A stretch of 64,000 bases of DNA from Stutzerimonas stutzeri KOS6 (GTDB taxonomy: Bacteria; Pseudomonadota; Gammaproteobacteria; Pseudomonadales; Pseudomonadaceae): assembly GCF_000307775.2 (NCBI RefSeq), contig NZ_KK020677.1:583095-647094 (forward strand), in the 5' to 3' direction. The notes beneath the pieces are model-generated. The model had not been told where the DNA came from and did not search any database. It saw only the letters and a list, made by a program, of their open reading frames with translations. The position numbers and the translations under genes were made by a program. Positions 26,325-35,092 of the stretch are shown here, piece after piece. Every line of letters begins with the position of its first letter. The first letter of the stretch is position 1.

Positions 26325-27248
26325 TTAGGCCAGTGCCGCTTCACGACGTGGCAGTTGAATGGTGCCGCTGGCGATTTCCTCGGCGAACATCTCGCCGGTG
26401 CGCAGGGCGGCGGCGGTCATGATGTCGAGGTTGCCGGCGTACTTGGGCAGGTAGTCGCCCAGGCCCTCGACCTCCATGAAGATCGAGACGCGGTTGCCGT
26501 CGAATACCGGGCCATTCTTCAGCCGGTAGCCGGGCACGTACTTCTGCACCTCGGCGATCATCGCGTGGACCGATGCGGTGATCGCATCCTGGTCCGGTTC
26601 GGTTTCGGTCAGGCAGTGGATGGTGTCGCGCATCATCAGCGGCGGCTCGGCCGGGTTGACGACGATGATCGCCTTGCCTTCCTTGGCCCCGCCGACCTGC
26701 TCGATGGCGCCGGCGGTGGTGCGGGTGAACTCGTCGATGTTCTTGCGGGTGCCCGGGCCGATGGAGCGCGAGGACACGGTGGCGACGATCTCGCCGTAGG
26801 CCACCGGCTGCACGCGCGATACCGCGGCGACCATCGGGATGGTGGCCTGGCCACCACAGGTGACCATGTTGACGTTCATTTCCAGCGTGCCGACATGCTG
26901 CTTGAGGTTCACCGGCGGCACGCAGTACGGGCCGATGGCGGCCGGGGTCAGGTCGACCATCAGCACGCCCAGCTCGTTGAGCTTGCGGCTGTTCTCGGCG
27001 TGTACATAGGCGGAGGTGGCATCGAAGGCGATGCGGATATCGTCCTCGAGCACGTGCGGCAGCAGGCCGTCGACGCCCTCGGCGGTGGTCTTCAGGCCGA
27101 ACTCGCGGGCGCGCTTGAGGCCATCGGACTCGGGGTCGATGCCGACCATCCAGACCGGCTCGATCCACTCGGAACGCAGCATCTTCATCACCAGATCTGT
27201 GCCGATGTTGCCCGGGCCGATAATGGCGGCTTTCAGTTTCTTGCTCAT
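26325..27248 (-). CDS. nahO: Acetaldehyde dehydrogenase (acylating)
   Basis: A 307-residue protein of the DmpF/NahO family. The NAD-binding motif is [16 protein letters not shown]; the catalytic cysteine is in [13 protein letters not shown] (about residue 131). It converts acetaldehyde and CoA to acetyl-CoA with NAD reduction, completing the lower pathway. Its partner aldolase gene nahM follows immediately, matching the known bifunctional channeling complex. GC content is high here, as in the rest of the distal operon. Confidence 0.95.
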   Translation of the reverse strand: MSKKLKAAIIGPGNIGTDLVMKMLRSEWIEPVWMVGIDPESDGLKRAREFGLKTTAEGVDGLLPHVLEDDIRIAFDATSAYVHAENSRKLNELGVLMVDLTPAAIGPYCVPPVNLKQHVGTLEMNVNMVTCGGQATIPMVAAVSRVQPVAYGEIVATVSSRSIGPGTRKNIDEFTRTTAGAIEQVGGAKEGKAIIVVNPAEPPLMMRDTIHCLTETEPDQDAITASVHAMIAEVQKYVPGYRLKNGPVFDGNRVSIFMEVEGLGDYLPKYAGNLDIMTAAALRTGEMFAEEIASGTIQLPRREAALA

Positions 27249-27262
27249 CAGGCTGTCCTCGA

Positions 27263-28048
27263 TCAGATGAAGCGCACGGAGGCGCTGCCGATGCCGCCGA
27301 TCTCGACGCGCATGAAATCACCGGCCTTGACCGGTTCCAGCGGAACCAGCGAGCCGGACAGGATCACTTCGCCGGCCTTGAGGCCAATGCCGAAGTGGCC
27401 GAGGGTGTTGGCCAGCCAGGCCACGCAGTTGACCGGCGAGCCGAGCGCAGCCGCTCCAGCGCCGGTGGAGAGCAGCTGGCCGTTCTTCTCAACCAGCATG
27501 CCGCAGGTGACCAGATCGACCTGGCGCGGTGAGACGGCCTGGTCCCCCAGCACGAACAGCCCGCAGGAGGCGTTGTCCGCGACGGTGTCCTGGATCTTGA
27601 TCTTCCAGTCCTGGATGCGCGAATCGACCACTTCGAAGCAGGGGATCACGCATTCGGTGGCAGCCAGCACGTCGGCGTTGGTCACGCCCGGCCCCATCAA
27701 ATCCTTCTTGAGGATGAAGGCGATCTCGCCCTCGGCGCGTGGCTGGATCAGCCGCTCGCTGATCGGCATTGCCTCGCCGCTGTTGTAGACCATGGCATCG
27801 GTGAGGTAGCCGAAGTCCGGCTGGTGCACGCTGAGCATGTTCTGCACGGCCTTGCTGGTGACGCCGATCTTCTTGCCGATCACCCGCTCGCCGGCCGCCA
27901 GGCGGCGTTCGAGCATGCGCAGGGAGATGTGGTAGGCGTCCTCGACCGTGATGTCGAAGCCGCGGCTGGTCAGCGGCGACACGGTCTCGCGCTGGACCAT
28001 CGCCTGGTAGAGCTCGTCGCCGAGTTCGTTGATCAATGTCTTGTCCAT
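27263..28048 (-). CDS. nahL: 2-oxopent-4-enoate hydratase
   Basis: A 261-residue hydratase (DmpE/NahL/XylJ). The start at 28048 ([20 protein letters not shown]) is the family start; the open frame runs much further upstream through the nahN gene, which is a shadow. Metal-site blocks are [15 protein letters not shown] and [11 protein letters not shown]. It adds water to 2-hydroxypenta-2,4-dienoate to give 4-hydroxy-2-oxovalerate. It is a paralog of NahK two genes downstream. Intergenic gaps on both sides are 11-14 bases. Confidence 0.94.
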   Translation of the reverse strand: MDKTLINELGDELYQAMVQRETVSPLTSRGFDITVEDAYHISLRMLERRLAAGERVIGKKIGVTSKAVQNMLSVHQPDFGYLTDAMVYNSGEAMPISERLIQPRAEGEIAFILKKDLMGPGVTNADVLAATECVIPCFEVVDSRIQDWKIKIQDTVADNASCGLFVLGDQAVSPRQVDLVTCGMLVEKNGQLLSTGAGAAALGSPVNCVAWLANTLGHFGIGLKAGEVILSGSLVPLEPVKAGDFMRVEIGGIGSASVRFI

Positions 28049-28059
28049 ATCGGTCTCTC

Positions 28060-28908
28060 TCAGGAATGGAGGGCGTCGGCCTCGGCGAGGAAATTCTCGA
28101 CCAGGCGGGCGAAACGCTCGGCGTGTTCGATCTGGGTCCAGTGGCCGCAATGGCCAAAGACGTGGAGTTGGGCGTTGGGAATCCACTGCGCGAGGGTCAG
28201 CGAAGCCTGCAGCGGGATGATCCGATCCTCGCGGCCATGGATGACCAGGGTTTCGTGGGGCAGGGCGCGGATATCGGCCTCGTTGCTGGCCAGATCGTCG
28301 ACTCCGTTCTGCCGTGGCGGCGGGAACATCGCGGCGAACGACTCCTGGAAGCCCGGGCGGATGCTGGCTTGGTAGCGCAGCTCGGCCAGCTCGTCGTTGA
28401 CCAGGGTGCGGTCGTGGGCGAACAGATCGAGCAGCCTGCGCATGTTGGCCAGCGACGGCGTGTAGCCCCACGCCATTTCCAGCCCCTCGGTGATCGGAAA
28501 GGCCACGCCGACGCTGCCCATCAGCACCAGCCGGCGCACGCGCTCGGGGTGACGGATGGCCAGTGCCAGCGCCAGCCCGCCGCCGAACGAGTTGCCGACG
28601 ATGTCGCCCTGCTGGATGCCGAGGGCGTCGAGCACGCCGATGGCATGCTCGACCCAGCGCGCCTGGCTGTATTGTCCATCGGCCGGACGTTCGCTGTAGC
28701 CGAAGCCGAGCATGTCCGGAGCGACCACCCGGCGCGTCTGCGCCAGCTGCGGAATGATCCCGCGCCAGTTGGCCCAGGCGGTGACGCCCGGCCCGGAGCC
28801 GTGGATCAGCAGAACCGGGAAGCCTTCGCCCTGATCATGCAGGTTGGTGCGGTAGCCAGCGGCGAGGATTTCGCGACCGATTTCAGGGCTTTGCTGCGGT
28901 GCGTTCAT
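28060..28908 (-). CDS. nahN: 2-hydroxymuconic semialdehyde hydrolase
   Basis: A 282-residue alpha/beta hydrolase (DmpD/XylF/NahN). The oxyanion-hole region is LIHGSGPGVTAW, the nucleophile elbow GNSFGGGLA (Ser about 107), the acid HGREDRIIP and the catalytic His HCGHWTQIEH. It hydrolyses the ring-cleavage product to formate (or acetate, for methylated substrates) and 2-oxopent-4-enoate, the alternative branch to NahI/NahJ/NahK. It follows nahI by 10 bases. Confidence 0.95.
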   Translation of the reverse strand: MNAPQQSPEIGREILAAGYRTNLHDQGEGFPVLLIHGSGPGVTAWANWRGIIPQLAQTRRVVAPDMLGFGYSERPADGQYSQARWVEHAIGVLDALGIQQGDIVGNSFGGGLALALAIRHPERVRRLVLMGSVGVAFPITEGLEMAWGYTPSLANMRRLLDLFAHDRTLVNDELAELRYQASIRPGFQESFAAMFPPPRQNGVDDLASNEADIRALPHETLVIHGREDRIIPLQASLTLAQWIPNAQLHVFGHCGHWTQIEHAERFARLVENFLAEADALHS

Positions 28909-28918
28909 GGCCAGCTCC

Positions 28919-30379
28919 TCAGAGTTTCACACAGATGTTTTTCAGCTCGGTGTAGAATTCCAGCGAGTGCACACCCCCTTCGCGCCCGATGCCCGACTGC
29001 TTGCTGCCGCCGAAGGCGGTGCGCAGGTCGCGCAGGAACCAGCTGTTGACCCAGACGATGCCGGCCTCGATCTGCCCGGCGACGCGGTGGGCGCGCGAAG
29101 CGTTCTCGGTCCAGATCGCCGAGGCCAGGCCGTAAGGCAGGCTGTTGGCCAGTTCAATGGCTTCCTCCTCGCTGTCGAACGGGCGGATATGGCAGCAGGG
29201 GCCGAAGATTTCCTCGGTGACCACCGCCGAATCGTCGGTCAGGCCGGTCCAGATGGTCGGCTGCACCCAGGCGCCGCCGGCCAGGTGCGCCGGCATCTCC
29301 GGCACGCCGCCGCCGGTGACAACGGTGGCGCCGTCGTCGACTGCCTGCTGGTAGTAACTGAGGACTTTTTCACGGTGCTTGTGGCTGATCAGCGGGCCGA
29401 AATTGGCCTCTGGATCGTTCGGTTCGCCGATCTTCAACGCTTCGGCGCCGGCCTTCAGGCGGGCGACGAACGCGTCGAAGATCGGCCGCTCGACATACAC
29501 CCGCTCGGTGCCCAGGCAGACTTGGCCGCAGTTGGCGAAGGCCGAGCGCAGGGTGCCCTCGATGGCCTTGTCCAGGTCACAGTCGGCGAAGACGATGCCG
29601 GCGTTCTTGCCGCCCAGCTCCAGCGACACCTGGCGCACGCCCTTGGCCGCGGCGCGCATGATGGTTTCGCCGGTGCCGGTCTCGCCGGTGAAGGTGTAGG
29701 CGTCGACGTCCGGGTGCTCGGTGAGGAAGGCCCCGGCCGAATCGCCGCCGAAACCGTGCACCACGTTGTACACGCCGGCCGGCACACCGGCGGCCTGCAT
29801 CACCTCGCCGAGCAGGGTGGCGGTCAGCGGGGTTTCCTCGGATGGTTTTACCACCACGCAGTTGCCGCAGGCCAGGGCCGGGCCGACTTTCCAGGTCATC
29901 AGCAGCAGCGGCAGGTTCCACGGGCTGATCACGCCGATCACCCCCTTGGGCCGGCGCACGCCGTAGTTGAGTGCACCGGCGCCGTCCGGGGTGGCCATCT
30001 CGAAGGCTTCGGTCGGCACGTTCTTGATCAGGTCGGCGAACACCTTGAAATTGGCCGCGCCGCGCGGAATGTCGATGTGGCTGGCCAGGGATTTGGGCTT
30101 GCCGGTGTCCAGGCATTCGGCCTCGAGAAACTCATCGAAGCGCGCCGTGACGCCATCGGCCACGCGATGCAGAATCTCAGCGCGCTCGGCCACCGTCATC
30201 TTCCCCCATGGTCCCTTCAGCGCAGCGCGTGCCGCCCTGACCGCGGCGTCGACCTCGGCGCGGCCGGCCTCGTGCACGCGGCCGATCACCTGGCCATTGA
30301 CCGGGTTGATGTCCTCGAAGGTGCGGCCGCTGGCCGAATCGACGAAGGCACCGTTAATGAAATGCTTGATCTCTTTCAT
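28919..30379 (-). CDS. nahI: 2-hydroxymuconic semialdehyde dehydrogenase
   Basis: A 486-residue NAD-dependent aldehyde dehydrogenase (DmpC/XylG/NahI). The general base Glu is in VSLELGGKNAG and the catalytic Cys in FANCGQVCLGTERVYV; the NAD-fold motif TFTGETGTGETI precedes them. It oxidises 2-hydroxymuconic semialdehyde to 2-hydroxymuconate. It lies 34 bases after nahH. A long opposite-strand frame over the same region is a shadow. Confidence 0.95.
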   Translation of the reverse strand: MKEIKHFINGAFVDSASGRTFEDINPVNGQVIGRVHEAGRAEVDAAVRAARAALKGPWGKMTVAERAEILHRVADGVTARFDEFLEAECLDTGKPKSLASHIDIPRGAANFKVFADLIKNVPTEAFEMATPDGAGALNYGVRRPKGVIGVISPWNLPLLLMTWKVGPALACGNCVVVKPSEETPLTATLLGEVMQAAGVPAGVYNVVHGFGGDSAGAFLTEHPDVDAYTFTGETGTGETIMRAAAKGVRQVSLELGGKNAGIVFADCDLDKAIEGTLRSAFANCGQVCLGTERVYVERPIFDAFVARLKAGAEALKIGEPNDPEANFGPLISHKHREKVLSYYQQAVDDGATVVTGGGVPEMPAHLAGGAWVQPTIWTGLTDDSAVVTEEIFGPCCHIRPFDSEEEAIELANSLPYGLASAIWTENASRAHRVAGQIEAGIVWVNSWFLRDLRTAFGGSKQSGIGREGGVHSLEFYTELKNICVKL

Positions 30380-30413
30380 CTGCGCAATCTCTGCAATAAG
30401 TCGAACCGAACCA

Positions 30414-31337
30414 TCAGGTCAGCACGGTCATGAATCGTTCGTTGAGCACACGGTCGTGATAGAAGATCGCCTTGCCCAGGTCCTTAGCCAGCCAGGTCAC
30501 CGGCTTGTGATCCGGATAGCTGTAGTTGCCGCCGCAGAACACCTCGCTGCGGTTACCGGACGGGTCGAAGAAGTAGATGGTCTTGCCGTGGGTCAGGCCA
30601 TGACGGGTCGGGCCGATGTCGATAGAGGTGTCGGTCATGGAGATCAGGTCGGCGGCGCGAAGCACGTCTTCCCAGGTTTCGAGGTGAAAGGACACATGAT
30701 GGAGGCGGCCTTTTTCCGGATGGTGAATGAAGGCCACGTCGTGGGCCTTGGTCGACAGACTGAGGAACTGGGCGACGCGCGTGCCATTTTCGTCCAGCAC
30801 CTGTTCGGCCAGATAGAAGCCGAGCACCTTGGTGAACAGGTCATAGGTCGCCGGCAATTCGTCGCCATACAGTAGGCAATGATCGAAACGCACAGCCGCC
30901 ATGCCTTTCAGATCGCGCGGCCATGCCTCGGGATTGACCTCATTCACACCCCACTTTCCAGTATATTCCTTGTCTGCATACAACTCGAAGTGATGCCCGG
31001 AGGGTGCCTGGAAGCGCACGCGCCGGCCACAACTGTTCAGCTCACCTGCGGGTAGCTGCTCAACGGCACAGCCATATGCCGTCAGATCCCGCTCCAGTTG
31101 CCGGAGAGCATCCTCATCCACAACCTTGAAACCCATAAAATCCATACCAGGTTCGTCGGCTTCGCGTAGCACCACGGAGAATTTGTCAACTTCGGTCCAA
31201 GCCTTGAGATAGACACGGCCCTGATCGTCACGGTCCATCTCGATCAGGCCCAGCAACTCGACGTAGTGTTCCAGGGCCTTGCTCATGTCCAGTACACGCA
31301 GCTGCACATGGCCGGGGCGCATTATACCTTTGTTCAT
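30414..31337 (-). CDS. nahH: Catechol 2,3-dioxygenase
   Basis: A 307-residue extradiol dioxygenase, the same length as XylE. The iron ligands are visible: His in [10 protein letters not shown], His in [10 protein letters not shown] and Glu in [10 protein letters not shown], equivalent to His153, His214 and Glu265. It opens the catechol ring to 2-hydroxymuconic semialdehyde. Its start overlaps the stop of nahT. The first third of the gene (above about 30940) is much less GC-rich than the rest of it, suggesting a recombination junction inside the gene. Confidence 0.95.
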   Translation of the reverse strand: MNKGIMRPGHVQLRVLDMSKALEHYVELLGLIEMDRDDQGRVYLKAWTEVDKFSVVLREADEPGMDFMGFKVVDEDALRQLERDLTAYGCAVEQLPAGELNSCGRRVRFQAPSGHHFELYADKEYTGKWGVNEVNPEAWPRDLKGMAAVRFDHCLLYGDELPATYDLFTKVLGFYLAEQVLDENGTRVAQFLSLSTKAHDVAFIHHPEKGRLHHVSFHLETWEDVLRAADLISMTDTSIDIGPTRHGLTHGKTIYFFDPSGNRSEVFCGGNYSYPDHKPVTWLAKDLGKAIFYHDRVLNERFMTVLT

Positions 31338-31672
31338 GACGTCACCTTTTCTCTTTGTTGTGGGTCGACCGTATTTTCATAGCACGGCTTTGAATAACGC
31401 TCGATACATAGATCGCTACGGGCAAACAGTCGGCAGGCCAGGGCGTAGCCTTGTTCGCGGGCCTCTACCGGTACGTGCTTGCAGCTCATACGCCCGCATT
31501 CGTAATCACCGGTCAGCACCCGCACCTTACACAGGCCGCACCCGCCGCCGCGACAGCCAACTGGTAGGCAGTGCTTGTTCTGGGCCTCCATAGCACGAAG
31601 CACTGACTGCTGCGGCTGGCAGACGAAGCTCTCCCCATCAGGCCGTACAGTGATTTCAAAGACCGTTGGCAT
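31334..31672 (-). CDS. nahT: Chloroplast-type [2Fe-2S] ferredoxin that reactivates catechol 2,3-dioxygenase
   Basis: A 112-residue XylT/NahT-like ferredoxin. The cluster ligands follow the pattern C-x4-C-x2-C...[17 protein letters not shown] and YALACRLF. Members reduce the Fe(III) of inactivated NahH/XylE back to Fe(II). The start at 31672 is supported by GGAGG nine bases upstream; an in-frame upstream ATG at 31705 lacks one. The stop overlaps nahH by 4 bases, so reactivator and dioxygenase are co-translated. Confidence 0.92.
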   Translation of the reverse strand: MPTVFEITVRPDGESFVCQPQQSVLRAMEAQNKHCLPVGCRGGGCGLCKVRVLTGDYECGRMSCKHVPVEAREQGYALACRLFARSDLCIERYSKPCYENTVDPQQREKVTS

Positions 31673-32114
31673 CCCGCCTCCGTCGACATGTGCGTCAGTG
31701 GGCACCGCTGCAGGACCTCCAAATACAAGTCCTGACCAGTTTGGCGATCGCTAGGGAAGTATTGATTGTCATCGCGGGAGCGCTGATTATTAAGGTGTAA
31801 CGGAACGAACTCTTGTTATTGGTTTGCATTGTTCTCTCTAGCGATGCTCTTTGGCGCAGCATGTATGAAATCCTAATGGGTTACCGTGGTATCTGCGGTC
31901 CACTGGCACCAATGCGGTGGCTGCCTGTGCTTAGATCAGAATCTAACTATATTTACAGATCCAACGGCTCCCATGGGCGTCGGCCTAGCGGCTGAAACAA
32001 AGTGATATTTTGCACCTAGCACTAAACGCAAGCCTATGTGCATCACGTAACCCGTTCGCAGAAAACACTTCAATTACTCGCCTTCGAAACCTTAGCCACT
32101 ATCGACACGGCCTC
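31673..32114 (-). other. 442-base gap between nahG and nahT
   Basis: No coding region is supported here on either strand: frames are short, AT-richer than the flanks and lack ribosome sites. It may hold an internal promoter, RNA structure or remnants of a lost gene. I see no strong hairpin. It is longer than any other gap inside the lower operon. Confidence 0.5.
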
Positions 32115-33428
32115 TTACCCTTGACGCAGCGCAATTTGCTCATGCGCCTCCCAGCCCATGCGCAGTCGGGCCTCAGCCACATCGGCATCGAGATCATGGT
32201 TCCATAGCCAGTCGAAACGAGTCGCCAGTATTTCCCCCACCAGCTGTTCGTCCGCACCTACAATGGGGTCGCGCAACTCGTATAACTCGCCGGTTTCCAC
32301 AGTGGTTCGTTGCACACGACAGGCATGAGGGCGGCGCAGGTCGTCGTAAGCTCCAAGCAGCTCGGGGAGGTTGCCTGTTTCGGTCCGACTATCGCCCAAC
32401 AGCCGGGCGAGGAAATAGGCGTCCTCAAGCCCTTGCCCTGCACCGGCCCCTTGGTGCGGCAGCATGGCGTGCGCTGCGTCGCCGATCAGGGCAACCCGAC
32501 CGTGTACGTAGCCTGGCAGTTCCGGCAGGTCATGCAGTGCCCAGAGAGTTGGCGCCGGGATGCACCCCAGTAAGGCGCGCGGGGCATCGCCCCAGCCCGC
32601 GAACGCATCGAGCATCTCGCGCTGGCTCGCTTCCCGTACCCAGGGAGCGTCCGCGGGCCAAGTCGGTTCCGGCTGGCTACGGTCGGAGGTGAACGCTACC
32701 ACGTTGACAATGCGGCCTTTTCTCACCGGGAAGGTAAGAATATGGCCATCGAGCCCTAAGTACATCTGCGGGACATCCACCAAGTGCTCGTCAATGCCCT
32801 TTATTCTAAAGGCTTCGCGCAGTTGCAGGCTATCTACCATGCCCCGGTATGCACAGGTACCGCTAAAACGTGGTTCTAGATGATCCAGCCCCTGACCTTC
32901 CAGCACATAGCTACGAAGCGCTGACTTAATGCCGTCGGCGCCGATTAGAAGATCGCAGCGGTACTCTGTGCCGTCGGCGAATAGCACTTGCAGTTCATCA
33001 CCCTGCTGCTCGATTTGGGTGGCACGCTTCCTAAATTGGGCGATACCTTCTGGAAGGTGTCTTACTAGGGCGTCAAGGAAATCAGCCCGGTGTACAGAGG
33101 ACTGACCTACGCCCGGCGCAATGGTGGCGCCTAGATAGCTAGCATCGCTACCGCGCCGCCATTCAAACCAAATATCCTCCCAAGGCTGCGGAGTCCGATC
33201 AGCAACCTGAAAGTAGGATTGACCCAAACCCAAACCGACAATGGCGCGCACTGCGTTAGGCCCGAAGGACACACCAGCACCGACTTCACCGAACGCCGGG
33301 GCAGCCTCGAATAGCTGCACATTAAGATGGGAGTGTTTGCACAAGCTCAATGCCAAGGCAAGGCCTGAAATTCCGCCGCCGACTATAGCGACGCGCAAGG
33401 CTGGTTTCTTAGCGTTCATGTCGTTCAT
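32115..33428 (-). CDS. nahG: Salicylate 1-hydroxylase
   Basis: A 437-residue flavoprotein monooxygenase. The FAD motif VAIVGGGISGLALAL, the DG motif LLIGADGIKSALRS and the second FAD motif RVALIGDAAHAMLPHQGAGAG are intact. The sequence closely resembles NahG of NAH7-type plasmids from memory (blocks such as PWEDIWFEWRRGSDASYLGA and the C-terminus LRQG). It decarboxylates and hydroxylates salicylate to catechol using NADH and O2. A second start three codons in (33419) is possible. It is the first gene of the lower operon, divergent from nahR. Confidence 0.95.
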   Translation of the reverse strand: MNDMNAKKPALRVAIVGGGISGLALALSLCKHSHLNVQLFEAAPAFGEVGAGVSFGPNAVRAIVGLGLGQSYFQVADRTPQPWEDIWFEWRRGSDASYLGATIAPGVGQSSVHRADFLDALVRHLPEGIAQFRKRATQIEQQGDELQVLFADGTEYRCDLLIGADGIKSALRSYVLEGQGLDHLEPRFSGTCAYRGMVDSLQLREAFRIKGIDEHLVDVPQMYLGLDGHILTFPVRKGRIVNVVAFTSDRSQPEPTWPADAPWVREASQREMLDAFAGWGDAPRALLGCIPAPTLWALHDLPELPGYVHGRVALIGDAAHAMLPHQGAGAGQGLEDAYFLARLLGDSRTETGNLPELLGAYDDLRRPHACRVQRTTVETGELYELRDPIVGADEQLVGEILATRFDWLWNHDLDADVAEARLRMGWEAHEQIALRQG

Positions 33429-33583
33429 GCAATACCTGTCATGACTTTATTATTGGGATATCTCCAACAGTAGCGAAGCCATAACTATTGATAAATACAC
33501 TAATCCCTATATTATATATTCATAGTGAGAATGTCCGATGCTGCCGCTCTGGCAGGACCACGTCAACAGCATAGCGAGGCTCC
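33429..33583. promoter_or_regulatory. Divergent nahR/nahG promoter region with NahR-like box
   Basis: On the nahG-coding strand ATTCTCACTATGAATAT (33532-33516) resembles the ATTC-N6-7-TGA NahR box and lies about 88-104 bases before the nahG start. The surrounding sequence is AT-rich (TATATAATATAG), suitable for divergent promoters. NahR is known to activate the sal promoter with salicylate and to bind this intergenic region; the exact site here is inferred. Confidence 0.6.
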
Positions 33584-34486
33584 ATGGAACTGCATGACCT
33601 GGATTTAAACCTGCTGGTAGTATTCAACCAGTTGATGGTCGACAAGCGTGTCTCTATCGTCGCGCAAAGCCTAGGCCTAACCCAACCTGCCGTAAGCAAC
33701 GCCCTGAAGCGCCTGCGCACCGCACTGCAGGACGAACTATTCGTGCGTACCCACCAAGGCATGGAGCCTACGCCCTATGCTGCACATTTAGCTGAGCCTA
33801 TCGCCCATGCCATGCACAGTCTGCGCGAAGCGCTACATCACGAAGAGCGTTTCGATCCTTTAACCAGCGAGCGTACCTTCACCTTGGCCATGACCGACAT
33901 TGGTGAGATATATTTCATGCCGCGGTTAATAGATGCGCTCACTCGTAAGGCCCCCCATTGCACAATCAGCACGGTACGCGGCAGCTCGGTGAGTTTGGGA
34001 CAGTCGTTACTAGACGGTACAGTAGATTTGGCCGTAGGCCTGCTACCCAACCTACAGGCCGGCTTCTTACAGCGTCGGCTTCTCCATAACCGCTACGTGT
34101 GCTTGTGCCGTAAGAACCACCCGGCCACCAGAGAGCCACTGACCTTGGAGCGCTTCTGTGCCTACAGCCATATACGTGTCATCGCCGCCAGCACTGGCCA
34201 CGGCGAAGTAGATTCCCATATGGCGCGAGCTGGCATCCGGCGGGACATTCGCCTAGAGGTTCCGCACTTCGTCGCCGTCGGCCATATCCTCCAGCATACG
34301 GAGCTACTCGCCACCGTACCTGAGCGCTTCGCTGACTGCTGTGTAGAGCCCTTCGGTTTGAGCGTGCTGCCAATCCCCATCGACCTACCAGAAATCCCCA
34401 TTAACATGTTCTGGCACGCAAAATATCACAAGGACCTAGCCAACATCTGGTTGCGACAACTGATGTTCGAGCTGTTTTCGGATTGA
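33584..34486 (+). CDS. nahR: LysR-type activator NahR
   Basis: A 300-residue LysR-type regulator. The N-terminal HTH is LDLNLLVVFNQLMVDKRVSIVAQSLGLTQPAVSNALKRL. The effector domain contains FTLAMTDIGEIYFMPRL and the C-terminus reads MFWHAKYHKDLANIWLRQLMFELFSD, both characteristic of NahR. It binds salicylate and activates both nah operons. Transcribed away from nahG across a 155-base shared control region. Codon use is AT-richer than in the distal lower operon, like nahG and nahT. Confidence 0.95.
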   Translation: MELHDLDLNLLVVFNQLMVDKRVSIVAQSLGLTQPAVSNALKRLRTALQDELFVRTHQGMEPTPYAAHLAEPIAHAMHSLREALHHEERFDPLTSERTFTLAMTDIGEIYFMPRLIDALTRKAPHCTISTVRGSSVSLGQSLLDGTVDLAVGLLPNLQAGFLQRRLLHNRYVCLCRKNHPATREPLTLERFCAYSHIRVIAASTGHGEVDSHMARAGIRRDIRLEVPHFVAVGHILQHTELLATVPERFADCCVEPFGLSVLPIPIDLPEIPINMFWHAKYHKDLANIWLRQLMFELFSD

Positions 34487-34541
34487 GTGACAATCCGGGG
34501 TGATCGATACGTAAGCGTACGCCGAACTCACCTTGCGTGAT

Positions 34542-34760
34542 TCAGGCAGGTACCCACTGATGCGGCAGCAGTTGGCCGATCTTACTGGCCCGCTGCGTAG
34601 GCAGTCGTGTCAGCACGTCCTTGAGATAGGCATACGGATCATGTCCGTTCATGCGGGCCGACTGGATCAGGCTCATGATCGCCGCCGCTCGTTTGCCGCT
34701 GCGTAGCGACCCGGCAAACAACCAGTTCGATGGACTTGCCCCTACCAAACCGGACACCAA
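34542..34760 (-). pseudogene. IS66-family TnpC C-terminal remnant
   Basis: A 72-residue leftward frame reading NWLFAGSLRSGKRAAAIMSL followed by QSARMNGHDPYAYLKDVLTRLP and ending LLPHQWVPA is the conserved end of an IS66 TnpC transposase (compare [20 protein letters not shown] in the intact copy at 48301). The rest of the element is gone. It lies about 55 bases beyond nahR. Confidence 0.8.
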
Positions 34761-35092
34761 CTCCCCGTTGATGCTACTGCCAAGCGCCTGAATTCCCTCG
34801 GCGAGCGATATTTCAAAGCGCTGTGCGGATGCTGCTCGTTCTAATCAACATAAGCAGCCTCGACAAGGCCGCGACGTTAGCCCAGGTGGGTCAGTTTTAC
34901 ATCGGCCTTGACACATGCAGCTGCATACTTTCCCCTCAATATTCATGCCGGCGATGATATCTATACAAATTCGCTTATTTACTTATATAACAGCCTTCTC
35001 TATTTTTCACCCAACGGCATCATTAATGGGAGCGTGGTCAGAGCGGGCTCTCACGCCACGGCATGAGACGCTGCAACTCACCGCCCCTGTTA
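34761..35092. other. Intergenic IS junction debris
   Basis: No gene is supported. The first half continues IS-like high-GC sequence in broken frames; a segment around 34885 (GGTGGGTCAGTTTTACATCGGCC) resembles the end of an IS21-type element, weakly. The second half (34910-35040) is AT-rich and anonymous. It ends at the TA target of the IS5 copy. Confidence 0.4.

Noticed and set aside
25707-27788. 693-codon rightward frame across nahM, nahO and nahL
   Set aside because: It is a shadow of three well-recognised leftward genes; its composition (His/Asp/Val/Gly rich) is typical of antisense of high-GC coding DNA.
28907-30433. 508-codon rightward frame opposite nahI
   Set aside because: Antisense shadow; nahI has all aldehyde-dehydrogenase motifs on the other strand.
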